Assembly (NCBI GenBank): GCA_001579985.1
Contig: LRSR01009788.1
Span: 1-64,000 of the forward strand
Direction of reading: 5' to 3'
Length of the DNA: 64,000 bases
Source: Hypsibius dujardini
Lineage: Eukaryota; Tardigrada; Eutardigrada; Parachela; Hypsibiidae
Shown here: one piece after another, positions 24,330 to 35,539 of the stretch
How positions within the stretch are numbered: position 1 is the stretch's first letter
Layout: each line of letters opens with the position of its first letter
Notes under the pieces: model-generated
Seen by the model: the letters and a program-made list of their open reading frames with translations, nothing else
Told to the model about the DNA's origin: nothing
Databases searched by the model: none
Made by a program: the position numbers and the translations under genes

Positions 24330-26311
24330 CGACAGAAAGACAAACAGACAGTCAGTCAGACAAGACAGGCAGGCAGACAGAGACAGACAAACAGGCAAGC
24401 AGGCTGGCAGTCAGACACTCAGTCTGGCGAGGTAACAACAGATAAATACATGGCTCCTTACTTCTAATAAAAGAAAATTTCAACAGTGAAAGAAGGCAAT
24501 GAGTCCAGTCTTTGAACCAATGAAAGCTGTTCTCTAACATGCCTTCATTTTTAGAATTTACGAAGGCACGAAACCGGGGTTGATTGTCGGGGATCCGGTC
24601 CTGTTGAAAGACATCATGGTCCAACATTCCGCCACATTCTATAATCGCCGGTCCGTCAAGACAACCCATCCGGTCATGTCCAACTTCCTCTCCTCCCTGG
24701 AAGACAAACCGTGGAAGCGGGTACGCGGTCTGGTGCGGAAAACCTTCAAACCGAGGGAGCTCAAAAGCGTCCATCACTTGCTGCAAGACTCGTGCCTCGC
24801 GCTAATTGCCAGTCTTGACCATGCTGCGGCCACCGGAAGCGACATCGATCTGAAGAATCTTTTTGGTGCCTACACAATGGAGGTGATTTCGCGGAGCTGT
24901 TTCGCCACCGTGCCCGATGAAGAGTTTGTAAGGAATGCCTCGAGTCTCTTCACCTTTCCGTTCTGGCGGAAATTCTGCGACTACACTATGCCGAAGTGGT
25001 TTCTGGACTCTTGGCTGGTGCAGTTCACGGTGTTGCCTAAGGCCGGCATGGATTTTTTCCGGAACATCACCACCCGACTGATCGCTGATCGTTTGGCGGA
25101 GCCGCAGAATCGTCGCAATGATTTTCTACAGCTGCTCATGGAAGCGAAGCATGAAGGTAGGGAATTGAGTTGGAATGTTTTGGGCCTGTCTGTCTTTCGG
25201 TATGGCATGCCTGTATGTGGATGCCCTCCTGCCGTATTGTCTTTCTGCCTATCCTTCTGAACTACTTGCATTTCTATCTGTCTGTCTGTCTGTCTGCTAT
25301 GTGCTTGAGCATTTGTGTATCGAATATCTGTCTGTTACTCTGCCTGCCTGCCTGTCTGTCTGTCACTGTGCCCGCCAGTCCGGCTGTTATTGTGCCTGCC
25401 TGCCTATTTGTCACTGTGCCTGTCTGTCTGTCACTGTGCCCGTCTGCCCGTCTGTTACTGTGTCTGCCTGCCTATTTGTCACTGTGCCTGTCTGTCTGTC
25501 ACTGTGCCCGTCTGTCCGGCTGTTACTGTGCCTGCCTGCCTATTTCTCACTGTGCCTGTCTGTCTGTCACTGTGCCCGTCTGTCCGTCTGTTACTGTGTC
25601 TGCCTGCCTATTTGTCACTGTGCCTGTTTGCCTGCCAGCCTGTCTCTGCCCCCCTGTCCTTTTGATCCATGGATACTCTTTGTTTTTGGCGTGCAATAAT
25701 TATAAGCCGCTAATTTAACTAATAATAGGTGATGGGCTCAGCGAAGACGAGATCCTGTCCCAGAGCGTCCTTTTTTACTCTGTTGGCTATGAAACCTCGT
25801 CCCAACTCCTTACGTACTGCATCTACTGCCTTGCCCTCAATCCAGACTTGCAAGACCGGCTTCGTAAAGACCTCATCCGCATCCTCACCGAAGCCAATAT
25901 CAGCTGCGACGCAGATATTCCGTATGATGTTTTGGACCAGTCAGACTATCTGTCGGCTGTGATCGCTGAAACGCTGCGCCTCTACAATCCCGTCCTCCGG
26001 ATGGAGCGCAAGGCCGTGGAGAGCTACATCCTACATGATCAGACGGGGAAGGAAATTTTGGTGGAAAAGGACATGGTCGTGGGCATTCCGGTCTGGGCGC
26101 TGCACCACTCTGATGAATTCTATCCGGATCCGGAGCGATTTGACCCTGAGCGGTTTTTAGGCGAAGATGAGGACGGTTGGAAGAAACGGGCTCGCTCAAA
26201 ATTTGCCAACGTGGATCCAGTACCGTTTCTGCCTTTTGGAATTGGTAAGCTCACTTGTCAGTCTGTCTGCCACTCTACCTGTTTGTCTGCCTGTCTGTCT
26301 GTCTGTCTGTT

Positions 26312-26346
<35 letters not shown>

Positions 26347-26599
26347 TTATCCACTTCTCTGTTTATTTGTCTGTTGGCCACGAACACTAAACAACGTCTG
26401 TTGTTTAGGACCACGAAACTGTATCGGCACTCGATTCGCAATCATGGAAACCAAAATGGCGCTGATGATAATCCTGCGAGATTATCGCTTAATGAAAACC
26501 GCAGGAACGAAGGTGCCGCTCAAGTTCTTCCCCACCGGACGTCCGCTGCTGGGTTGCGACAAGGTCTTGGTGGGCGTCCGGAAGCTGAAAACCAACTGA
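23246..26599 (+). CDS. Cytochrome P450, CYP3 clan (intact)
   Basis: Exons are 23246-23418, 23624-23773, 24555-25156, 25729-26244 and 26409-26599, giving 543 residues. It is a haem-thiolate monooxygenase of the ER membrane. Residues about 18-55 hold an N-terminal membrane anchor. The proline hinge is in THGYWAERGVPGPRPLPLFG, typical of the CYP3 clan. The I-helix motif reads FYSVGYETSSQ. The K-helix ExxR is ETLR, followed by PERFDPERF. The haem loop FLPFGIGPRNCIGTRFA is split by the last intron, with Cys485 as thiolate ligand. Exon 1 contains four CTGT units that encode the segment LSVCLS, so the window's common microsatellite is partly coding here. Introns 2 to 4 hold GACA or CTGT arrays. It is the only complete copy, and broken ones lie at 34548, 39131 and 43890. 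The substrate cannot be inferred. Confidence 0.92.
24235..24420. repeat. GACA tract in P450 intron 2
   Basis: GACA/GACAAACA units lie in the intron before exon 3. The same tract sits at the matching place in the partial copies at 34190-34400 and 39925-40085. Confidence 0.8.
25270..25660. repeat. Minisatellite in P450 intron 3
   Basis: CTGT units pass into a higher-order repeat of about 60 bases. Each unit contains TATTTGTCACTGTGCCTGTC and GCCCGTCTGTCCGTCTGTTA, and there are about five copies. All three phases stay open through it, so the Val-Cys-Leu reading frames here are artefacts of the repeat. Confidence 0.85.
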
Positions 26600-27790
26600 C
26601 CTCCCCATTCATCAGTTCAGTTCATCAGCCTTATTAATAGTGGTTCCACACAAGAGTCTAGATAATATTTATTGTCATGATTTTGAGTTCTATTCTTGGC
26701 TTAACGCCACTTAACAGTTTTTGCTCCCGAATTGGCGCTGATTTTCCTGAGCTAGCTATTTCATGTACAAGACCGCGATTTTTCGTTTGTCTTATGCCAG
26801 CTACTTGAACTATTGCTATTGCACTCTTACTGATCTTTGTCATCACTTTGTTGGGCCATAATTAGTTTGCGATAAAAATTAGCTCTTCTTCCGTCCTAGG
26901 ATTCCTCACAGTTTGTGGTATGGTCAATGGGAGTTCAGCCTTGTGAGAAAATGCTCTCCGAGCGCGACGATAGTCCGCGAGAGGACTCCTATCATCATCA
27001 GCTGCCTGCAATCCCTACCACCTACTCCCACACTAGGGTTGTTAATTCCTACGGCTGAGCCCCAATAGGAGCGGAATAGGAGCGTAATAGGAGCGGAGCG
27101 GAGCGGAGCATGTAGGAATTTATAGGAGCAGAAAATGCGACTATTTCTAGGTTGATTACTACGAAAGATCTATTATAGTAATACACACATGGCCACAATT
27201 TTGGGTGGCAGACTTTAAGCCAAAAAGAGTGGTCTGATTTCGAGCCCAATTAAATCACCGCGCGTACGCGCTCTTCACTACAGCGGAGATGCAGCCTTTA
27301 CTCGATTGATTGAACTTGTTTATTTTAGCAGAATTTAGAGCAGCTTGCTCAATCTAATTTTTCCTCTGGGCCGGGCATTAAAACAAAGATTCAGGAGAAA
27401 GCGGTGGGAAGCTCTAGCCAAGAGTGGCTCAAACTCAAACCACCCTGATGGCTCCAACTCTGCCACCCAAAATCGTGGCCATATGTGTAGTACTAGTATT
27501 AGCAAAAGAAAATTGAACGTGGTATAATCTACTGAGCAAGAGAATTGGCGAAAAGTTCAGCCCCACCGTAAAAAAGTATCAACAGGTCACGCAACAGCCT
27601 GTTATACTCCAGTATACTTATACTATCTGTACACTGTACAGTACACAGTGCCTGAAACACATAGCTTGTCTTTGGCTAAATGAAAGTCCACAAAACCAGC
27701 CCAGACCAGCCCAGCCAACTTTTAATGAAACGAATCATCACTCATTGTTTAAGGCGTTCGAACGGTTTCATTTAGGCTGTATGTTCCTAT
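26600..27790. other. P450 3' flank and spacer with a MITE
   Basis: No gene is seen. The part at 26640-27010 is copied at about 34945-35200 and 45100-45460, the latter directly upstream of the PEBP gene. A run of GGAGC units lies at about 27065-27110. The MITE at 27182-27490 follows. Confidence 0.6.
27182..27490. mobile_element. MITE with long terminal inverted repeats
   Basis: The left arm (from 27182) and the right arm (to 27490) are imperfect inverted copies over about 60 bases. They share ACACACATGGCCAC or ACACATATGGCCAC, TTTTGGGTGGCAGA and an AGTGGT/GAGCC segment. There is no coding capacity. The GGCCA-type terminus resembles the smaller elements at 2204 and 52499, so one transposase may have moved all three. 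Confidence 0.65.
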
Positions 27791-27925
27791 TTGCAAATCC
27801 CGGTAATAAAAATACTGGCTGGATACACTTTTTGGTGGTCAATATTCCGGGAAACAAAGTTGGGCAGGGGATGTCATGGCTGACTACGTCGAATGTGGTC
27901 CTTTAAAAGATACTGGTAAGTTCTG
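27791..27925 (+). pseudogene. Displaced copy of PEBP exon 3
   Basis: This piece closely matches PEBP exon 3 of the gene at 45737 (46138-46264) and the first bases of its following intron. It includes [10 protein letters not shown] and [14 protein letters not shown] and the same GTAAGTT donor. A shared GACA-type tract follows it (27945-28045). No other PEBP exon is nearby, so it is an orphan exon left by segmental duplication. Confidence 0.8.
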
Positions 27926-28059
27926 GGTTTAAAGCAATAGACTGGCAGACAAACAGGCAGGCAGGCAGACAGGCAGACAGGCTGACAGGCAGACAGACAG
28001 ACAGGCAGACCAGCAGACAAGCAGACAGGCAGACAGATAGACAGGCAGGATCCATACAA

Positions 28060-28600
28060 AGATTCAGGCTCCGACAACCTTAGAGACTTAGACACAGTCA
28101 AGTATACGCGTATAGATAATCCAAAAGCCTAAAATCAAGACGAAAGTTCAAGCACAGACAGCCTTAGAGATTCGGACACAGTCAAAGATACACGTATAAA
28201 CAACGTTAATTACTATTGCAAGACCCAGACAAAGGCACAGGCACCTACAACTACGGCATAGCACCCAATCGGGAAGTAAGTTCAAGCTCGGTGGATTTGC
28301 ATTTGCATTTCGCGAAAGTAAATACAATAGCGGTATCAACATGCAAGAGAATTCAGTACCTATTGACGCGCTTGTTCTGGCTGAAGCAATAAACAAGGCT
28401 TTGATAGAATTAGTGCCCGGTATTCAGAGCTATTCAGCGGCTAGTGTGTTCTGTAGTGCAAGTAGGGGATTTTTGCATAAAAGCAGTTGCGATGTCTCGA
28501 TTTTTCCCATTTTCGGAGCGCTATCGAATACTGTAATATCGGTACGCCATCTCAGGCACCACCCGGTCCAGTTTATGGATGTTGTATTTTACTATTACTA
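28060..28600. repeat. Duplicated block without gene
   Basis: It repeats the tandem array found at 21200-21540 and then the block with CAATAGCGGTATCA. At 28389-28390 it holds the single TA that is the empty site of the element inserted at 41712-42374. Confidence 0.7.
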
Positions 28601-28799
28601 GTAACATCTTTTTTGATACAAGGCTTCGGTTCAAGTCCCTCCATTATGAGTCGCTGAATAATCTGGATGTTCAGTACAATTTAACACAAAAAATGAGAAA
28701 ATATTGAACTAGGGCTAGTTGTTCCAAGAAAAGTGTTATCTACATCGCCGCTAAATCTGGAGCATCAAATTCCACAAGTTTTCGTTTTCTGACATCCCT

Positions 28800-29135
28800 T
28801 TAGCCATATCCCTGTCGAAAAGAAGTCCTTCTCACAATGCCAACCCTACAGAAAAGAAGACATTTATTATGAATTCCAACATGATCAAGAGACACCAGAC
28901 GTACGGATTTGATGGAGTTTGATGACTGTAGCGCGCTGCCACAAGCGGCACAGCAAGCTTCCCAGCTCTGCTTGTTTGGACATCCTTGCACTTTCGCGTC
29001 CATGTTGTCCCCGGCTCCACCACTGACGGAGCGACCTGGACCACATCCTGTTCCAGAGGGCGCACTATACACTACATTGGCCACAAAGAAAAGAACCATC
29101 ATGCATGTAAAAGTTACGGCGCGAGAAGTTGCCAT
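28800..29135 (-). CDS. Small secreted cysteine-rich ORF, copy 1 (PAN-like)
   Basis: The 111-codon frame starts MATSRAVTFTCMMVLFF, a good signal peptide. It continues with GTGCGPGR and GCPNKQSWEACCAACGS. The spacing W-E-x-CC-x-x-C recalls the start of PAN/apple-like domains. A GTACGT at codon about 77 could be a 5' splice site, so this may be only a first exon. Two further copies (36439, 43096) have the same length and open frames. The function is unknown. Confidence 0.5.
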   Translation of the reverse strand: MATSRAVTFTCMMVLFFVANVVYSAPSGTGCGPGRSVSGGAGDNMDAKVQGCPNKQSWEACCAACGSALQSSNSIKSVRLVSLDHVGIHNKCLLFCRVGIVRRTSFRQGYG

Positions 29136-30181
29136 TTCAGATCTATTGGATTAAGTTATTGTAAGACAAATGTATGGATCGGAAATAATACGAGAATCAC
29201 ATCGCGTTTTCGGGCTTTAAATACCAAACTGGTCTAATGGTTGTGACGAGTGAAATACCGTAACCTTATTTTGATTCATTTGACGAGTGTTTGTAACTTG
29301 TTTTCAGCATGTTTTTCCACGAAACCGATTACGCGGCGGATATTTTCCACCGTGCCAAGGTTTTCAAGGTAAGTGGTCTAACGCTGTACTGGCCCGGCGC
29401 CTGCTCAGCCGCTCAAGGATTCTGTTTTGCTTCCTGCTGTACAAACATCCGGGACAACATGTTTATGGGGAAATTCAAATGTTCAAAATCATAATTAGCG
29501 AGAAAAACAAGAATAACAACAAACAAACAACAAACGACAAAATCTAACTGCGTTACCAAACATTTTTACCTGGTTTCATCGACGTCAGAAGAGTGAGTTA
29601 TTTTTATTCCACGCTGTTTTTACGTAAGCTTCATTCTCTGGAAAAACATTGATTTCAACGAACTCATTGGGCTTTCGGTTCTCTGTGGTGAAGAATGTCT
29701 TCACTGATTGCCGAAATCGGCTTAAGTCTGCGGCTGTGCAGCCCTTTTTGTGCGGCAAAAGCTGGATGCGTATCCGGGACCCTGCCGTTAACTTGAACTA
29801 ATCGTGAATTTTGAACTGTTGTTGAGAATTCTCTGTTGCTGATCTGTTGTCATTTTTCTTTTCCTAGAATTTGGGTTTTTTATCTAAATTTTATACCGCT
29901 CTTCTGAGTTAAGTCAATTCAATTGACTATATCATCGGAGGCTAGATTTTTCCAACCGTTGCGATAACTGGTTTAAATCGATTTAAACGGTTTGAAATTT
30001 TAATCGACAAATCTCAAACTGCTTTATCCTCCAAACCGAACCAAACCGCTCCGGTATTGAACCGTTAACATCTATAGGAGCGACTGAAGGAATTCGGCTT
30101 TGTCTATGAGTAAAAGTCAATCGACAGAGGTCGTTTGCGATTTAAAGTTTAATTAAATACCGCACGGAGCAGGCAGACAGG

Positions 30182-30213
<32 letters not shown>

Positions 30214-30900
30214 GAGACAGGCAGACAGAGAGACAGACAGACAGACAGACAAACCGAGACAGACAAACAGGCAGCAGGCTGGCAGTCAGACACGCACGAG
30301 ACACATAGACACTCAGTCTGACGAGATAACAAACAGATGAAGACATGGTTCCTCACTTCCAATAAAACCGTACCAAACCGTATTCTACCGTACGCGACCC
30401 CTACCGTGCTGTAACTGGCGGGAATCGCCATAGCTTCATCTAGTGCGCATGGACTCAGAAACACCAATGACGCATTAGGTCATTACATGTAAGTAATGTC
30501 ATTACATAGTAAGGTCTATACTCTGATTCTGAGCCGGACTGATTCGGTTGAACGTTTGTGTTGCTGTCAGCCACGGTTCGGTTCGTGTGCAAGGGGACCG
30601 GTAGGTGCAAAGTACTATTTCTGTACCGGTATTAACAGATTTTGCTCCCCGAATTGGCGCTGATTCAAAGATTCAGGTTCAGACAACCTTAGAGACTTAG
30701 ACAGTCAAGTATACACGCAAAGACAATCCTAAAGCCTAGGACCAAAACAAAAGTTCAAGCACAGACAACCTTAGAGATTGGGACACAGTCAAAGATACAC
30801 GTATAGACAACCTTAATTACTACTGCAAGACCCACATACAACTACGGCATGGCACCCGGTCGGGATTAAAGTTCAAGCTCGGTGGCGCTCTTGTATAAGT
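29136..30900. other. Mosaic of duplicated non-coding blocks
   Basis: No gene is supported. The blocks at 29200-29560 recur at 31195-31500, 36850-37170 and 43495-43780. Those at 29660-30380 recur at 37270-38040. A GACA tract lies at 30170-30260. The end of a Spätzle-tail block appears at 30387-30450. Confidence 0.65.
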
Positions 30901-30919
30901 TACGCCTGATACTTTCCAG

Positions 30920-31195
30920 CAATCGGACATGTCGGTACACGGACCAGCAGGTGGCAACTCAGTGCGTGTAACATTTTGTCCTGCAACAGATGATGGTGTA
31001 CTCCTCCGAATTCGGCATCCACGTTGACCAAATGAGAATTCCTCGGGGCTGTCAGTGCGGAGTATCCGTGGCCGGGACAGCCAACATCCCACCGTCACAG
31101 ACACAGACACCGTCACAGGCACAGACACCGTCGTCGTCCGGGGCGCCGCCGCCGGGCTCCTCATCGTCCCCGGCAACGCAGTCGGAGCGAGCACA
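30920..31195 (+). pseudogene. Copy of the last Spätzle exon (broken, truncated)
   Basis: It keeps the intron sequence and the TTTCCAG acceptor, and encodes NRTCRYTDQQVATQCV followed by an in-frame stop (GTG TAA where the parent has GTG CAA). The remaining frame matches the parent down to the SERA codons. There it breaks abruptly into a different duplicated block (ACATCGCGTTTTCGGG). It is non-functional as a knot-encoding exon. Confidence 0.8.
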
Positions 31196-31644
31196 TCGCG
31201 TTTTCGGGCTTTAAATACCAAACTGGTCTAGTGGTTGGGACCAGGAAAATACCGTAACCTTATTTTGGTTCATTTGACGAGTATTTGTAATTGTTCTCGG
31301 TATGTTTGTTCACAAGAACGATTACGCGGCGGATATTTTCCACCGTGCCAAGGTTTTCAAGGTAAGTGGTCTAACGCTGTACTGGCCCGGCGCCTGCTCA
31401 GCCGCTCAAGGATTCTGTTTTGCTTCCTGCTATACAAACATCCGGGACAACATGTTTATGGGGAACTTCAAATGTTCAAAATCATAATTAGCGAGAAAAA
31501 CAAGAATAACAAACATTAAACAACAAATACCAAAATATAGTCGCTTAACCAAACATTTTTACCTGGTTTCATCGACATCAGAAGAGGGAGTTATTTCTAT
31601 TCCTCGCTGTTTTTACATAGGCTTCACTTTCTGTAGTTTTCCGT

Positions 31645-32745
31645 CCAGTGTTCGTCCGTCCGTTGTCCGCCTTCCATCCGTTATCCGTCCGTTGTCCATT
31701 CGTCCGTCCTTTGTCCGTCTGTCCGTTGTCTAACCTGCCGTTGTTCGTCCGTCCAATGTTCGTCCGTCCGTTCCTTTGCCCGCCCTCCATCCGTTGTCCG
31801 TCCGTTCGTTCGTTGCCCGTCCGTCCGTTGTCCGTCTGTCGGTTCGTTGTTTGTCCGCCCATTGTTGACAGAAAAAGGAACGGGCAATTGGCAGATAAAC
31901 GGGCATGGACGGGTCAACAATGGACGGACAGACAGCGGACGGATTGACACACAGACAGCGGACAAACAGACAACGAACGAGCAGACGACAAACGGATTGA
32001 CAAACAGATAACGAACGGGCAAACGGCAAACAAACAGCGGAATGACAGACAAACAGACAACTGATGGACCGAACACGGGCAGACGGACAACGGATGAACA
32101 GACAGACAGATAGACAACAGACGGACAGACAACAGGCAGAGGGACAACAGACAAACGGAGAACGGATTGACAGACAGTTTAGGGACGGGCAGACAACGAG
32201 CGGACCGACACACAGACAGCGAACGGACGGACAAACAGACTTCGGACGGATCGAACACGGGCAGACGGATAACAAACGGATGGCCGACGGACGGACGGCC
32301 AACGGACGGACGGACGAACAGATGGACAACGGGCTGGCGGATAACAGACGGACGGAAAAAGGACGGACGGACAGCAAACGGACGGACGGACGGACAACGA
32401 ACGGACGGATAACTAAGGGACAAACAACGGACGGACGGACAGACAACTGACGGATGGACGGACAACTGACGGACGGACAACAGACAGAGAACAGCGGGCG
32501 GATCGACAACGGACAGGCGGACAACGGACAGACAGACAACGGGCGGACAGACAACTGACAGACGAACAGCGGACCGACAGCCAACTAACAGACGTACAGG
32601 GGACTGGCAGGCATCGGACGGGAGGGTAAAATAGTTTCTAGAGAGTGGTAGAATAACCAGGGATCTATTGGGCTCTACGGAGGGGTAAAATAGCCGGGGT
32701 GCTATTGGGCCCCACACACTACAAGGGAGGGGTAAAATAGCTGTA
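31645..32745. mobile_element. TIR element relic with internal (GTCCGTCC)n foldback
   Basis: The interior is a long array of TCCGTCCGTT units up to about 31860, followed by the inverted form GGACGGACAACGG up to about 32620. At the right end, GGGAGGGTAAAATAG motifs and GGTGCTATTGGGCCCC match the ends of a complete relative at 60795-61235. No matching left end was seen, because a duplicated block stops abruptly at about 31640. All open frames in this stretch are repeat artefacts. Confidence 0.6.
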
Positions 32746-32799
32746 ACCATATATGAATGATTAAAATAGAAACCAACAAAAAACAAGGTCTGCTTCAGT

Positions 32800-34020
32800 G
32801 GGTTGCCATTAACTGGGAAGGGATCACGGAATGGACAAAAAGAACGACCTATTTTCGGCGGGGGAACATCGGAAGGCGTGCTTGTGGATGATTGCCACGG
32901 CACTTCGAATTGGAGCACTGGTGTAGGTACTTGCAAATGGCACCCGGTGGTGCGCCGCACTTCCCCGCTCCTTCGTTCCACTTCGTGCACGTGCCTAGTG
33001 GTGTGCCATAGGAATGAAATTTGGCAGGCTGCCCCATGCGAGAAGGATCAAAAGTACTCCTGCCTTCACGATTAGAATGATCCATGATGTAGTTACGCTG
33101 ATGGAAAAACTGTTCTCCAATCTCTTTGCGAGCTTCGACGTCGTTTAAATTGCAGCCGGTGCGGTCGGCATAATTACGGAAGGCCAAATCAAATTCAAGG
33201 ACAGAGCGGCTTTTATAGTCTCGAAGTTTTAACGTCAGAAAGTGCACGTAGTCGACATCACCATGGTGTGGGTATGGCGCGCGGAGACGGACAAACGTTT
33301 TAATAACTAGAGGCCTCTTCGTTCTTTTGCCCGATCAGTGGGGCGTTGACAGCCGGAGGTGGAAACAGGTGGTTTCGGAGGGTCGCCTTTTCCTTGAGTA
33401 GAGTGACCGCCGTTTCGACGTTCCGAGGGTAGCAACACGTTGAGCTCCTCGGCGTAGGTAAAACCGTTCTGCTTGAGCTCCTTGAGGGTTCCGGCTTGCA
33501 GTCCGAGGCGCTTACCGAGTTCCGGCACAGTCTCTTTGCCGACGGTTGTGAGGGGAGACTGAATACCATCCGGATGGTAGTAATTCAGAATATGAGTGAT
33601 CCAATGGGTACGGTAACCGGTTTTCGATTTATTTAAGGCACCGCATTTCGTCTTGAGAATGCGGTCAGAGAGCTTCTCTAAATCAGTTTGCGTGGAGTTC
33701 TCATCGATCGACGACATTTTTGAAGAAAACCGGGAAGAAGGGTAATATCCCGGGAACAAGGAAACAAATCTAACTTCGGGAGAAAACGTGGGAATATAAA
33801 CACTGGTAAAAATCGGGAAATCGGGAAGATAAAAAATCGTGAAAATACGTGGAGAGCTTATCACTCTTAAGCAAGGGAAGGAACAAGAATGAAAAATGAA
33901 TTTGTAGTAGCTGCAGCCGTCAACCCGGCGAATTCCACTGGAGTCGGTCGGTTGGTTTTCCGGTCTGCTGGGCAGGCGTTGAAAAGAGGCGGCTGTGGTA
34001 AATGGTCCGGCCATCGGTCA
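32800..34020 (-). mobile_element. Retroelement fossil: gag-like pieces
   Basis: Two minus-strand open stretches lie next to each other, at about 33717-33307 and 33247-32849. The second carries a Cys/His cluster (CTKWNEGAGKC, CKYLHQCSNSKCRGNHP). This resembles the zinc-knuckle-like end of gag proteins in DIRS-like or LTR-kin retroelements. No reverse transcriptase, integrase or terminal repeat was recognised. It is an incomplete, broken fossil embedded between duplicated blocks. Long open stretches suggest it is not very old. The family assignment is tentative. Confidence 0.4.
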
Positions 34021-34076
34021 GTGCGGCGTACTTTTCCAATTATACGCAGATTACTCGGTGAGTAATCATACCCATT

Positions 34077-34943
34077 TTTTATCGATTTATTTTTTGTCAC
34101 CTACACCTGATCAGTAATGTCACAGATTAGGGGCCTGTCCTAGGGAAAAAACTGACCGGCTGAGTGCCCTGCGGCAAAATTGCCGCTCGCAACAGGCAGA
34201 CAGGAGATCGACAGACAAACCGGCATGCAAGAGACAGACAAACGAGCTACCATACAGACAGAGAGACAAACAAACAAACAAACAAACAAACAGAAAGACT
34301 GACAGACTGACAGACAGGCAGACAGGCAGGCAGGCAGGCAGACGGAGACAGACAAACAGGCAAGCAAGCAACAAATTGGCAGTCAGACACGTACGAAACA
34401 GACAGACACTCAGTCTGACGAGACAACAAACAGATAAAGACATGGGTTCTTCACTTCTGATAAAAGAAAATCTCAACAGTGAAAAGAGGCAATGAGTCCA
34501 GTCTTTAAGCCAATAAAAACTGTTCTCTAACATGCCTTCATTTTCAGAATTTACGAAGGCACGAAACCGGGGTTGATTGTCGGGGATCCGGTCCTGTTGA
34601 AAGACATCATGGTCCAACATTCCGCCACGTTCTACAATCGCCGGTCCGTCAGGACAACCCATCCGGTCATGTCCAACTTCCTCTCTTCCCTGGAAGATGG
34701 TCCGTGGAAGCGAGTACGCGGTCTGGTGCGAAAGACTTTCAAACCGAGGGAGCTCCAAAGCGTCCATCACTTGCTGCAAGACTCGGGCCTCGCGCTAATT
34801 GCTAGTCTTGACCACGCTGCGGCCACCGGAAGCGACATCGATCTGAAGATTCTTTTTGGTGCCTATACAATGGAGGTGATTTCGCGGAACTGTTTCGCCA
34901 CCGTGCCCGATGAAGAGTTTGTAAGGAATCCCTCGAGTCTCTT
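34077..34943 (+). pseudogene. P450 partial copy A (start of exon 3 only)
   Basis: This block matches P450 intron 2 (including its GACA tract) and the first 396 bases of exon 3 (34548-34943). It keeps the acceptor and an open frame (GTKPGLIVGDPVLLKDI to EEFVRNPSSL). At 34943 it breaks into the P450/PEBP flank block. No haem-binding part follows, so it cannot make a P450. Confidence 0.85.
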
Positions 34944-35256
34944 TCATGTACAAGACCGCGATTTTTTGTTTGTCTTATGCTAGCTTCTTGAACTACTGCT
35001 ATTGCACTTTTACTGATTTTTGTCATCACTCTGTTGGGTCTATAATTAGTTTGCGATAAAAATTGGCTCTTCTTCCGTTCCAGGATTCCTCACAGTTTGT
35101 GGTATGGTCAATGGAAGTTCAGCCTTGTGAGAAAATGCTCTCTGAGCGAGACGATAGACCGCGAGAAGATTCTCCTCGTCCACAACTGCCTTCAATCCCA
35201 CCCCTAAGTTCAAGCTCGGTGGCGTTCTTGTATAAGTTACGCCTGATATTTTCCAG

Positions 35257-35539
35257 CAATCGGACATGTCGGTACACGGACCAGCAGGTGGTAACTCAGT
35301 GCGCGCAACATTTCGTCCTGCAACAGCTGATGGTGTACTCCTCCGAATTCGGCATCCACGTTGACCAAATGAGAATTCCTCGGGGCTGTCAGTGCGGAGT
35401 ATCCGTAGCCGGGACAACCAACATCCCACCGTCACAGACACAGACACCGTCGTCGTCTGTGGCGCCGCCGCCGGGCTCCTCATCTTCCCCGGCAACGCAG
35501 TCGGAGCGAGCACCCTACGCGACCCCTACCGTGCTGTAG
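35257..35539 (+). other. Intact extra copy of the last Spätzle exon
   Basis: It has the same acceptor context as exon 6 of the Spätzle-like gene (TTTTCCAG before 35257) and the same reading phase. It encodes NRTCRYTDQQVVTQCAQHFV, then RIPRGCQCGVSVAG, a shortened Ser/Pro tail and the same ATPTVL ending. The frame is open throughout, and all four cysteines of this exon are present. The upstream Spätzle exons are not repeated here. It could be a relic, or an alternative terminal exon reached by long splicing across the P450 gene. Confidence 0.6.

Noticed and set aside
29287-29547. Repeated 61-86-codon frames starting at MFFHETD or MFVHKND (also 31235, 36930)
   Set aside because: They are spurious frames in copied non-coding blocks. 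The copies differ in frame and length and lack a shared protein pattern.
31648-32990. Large open frames on both strands, up to 358 codons
   Set aside because: They fall on arrays of TCCGTCCGTT and its inverse inside a transposon relic. Composition is explained by the repeat, with no protein family.
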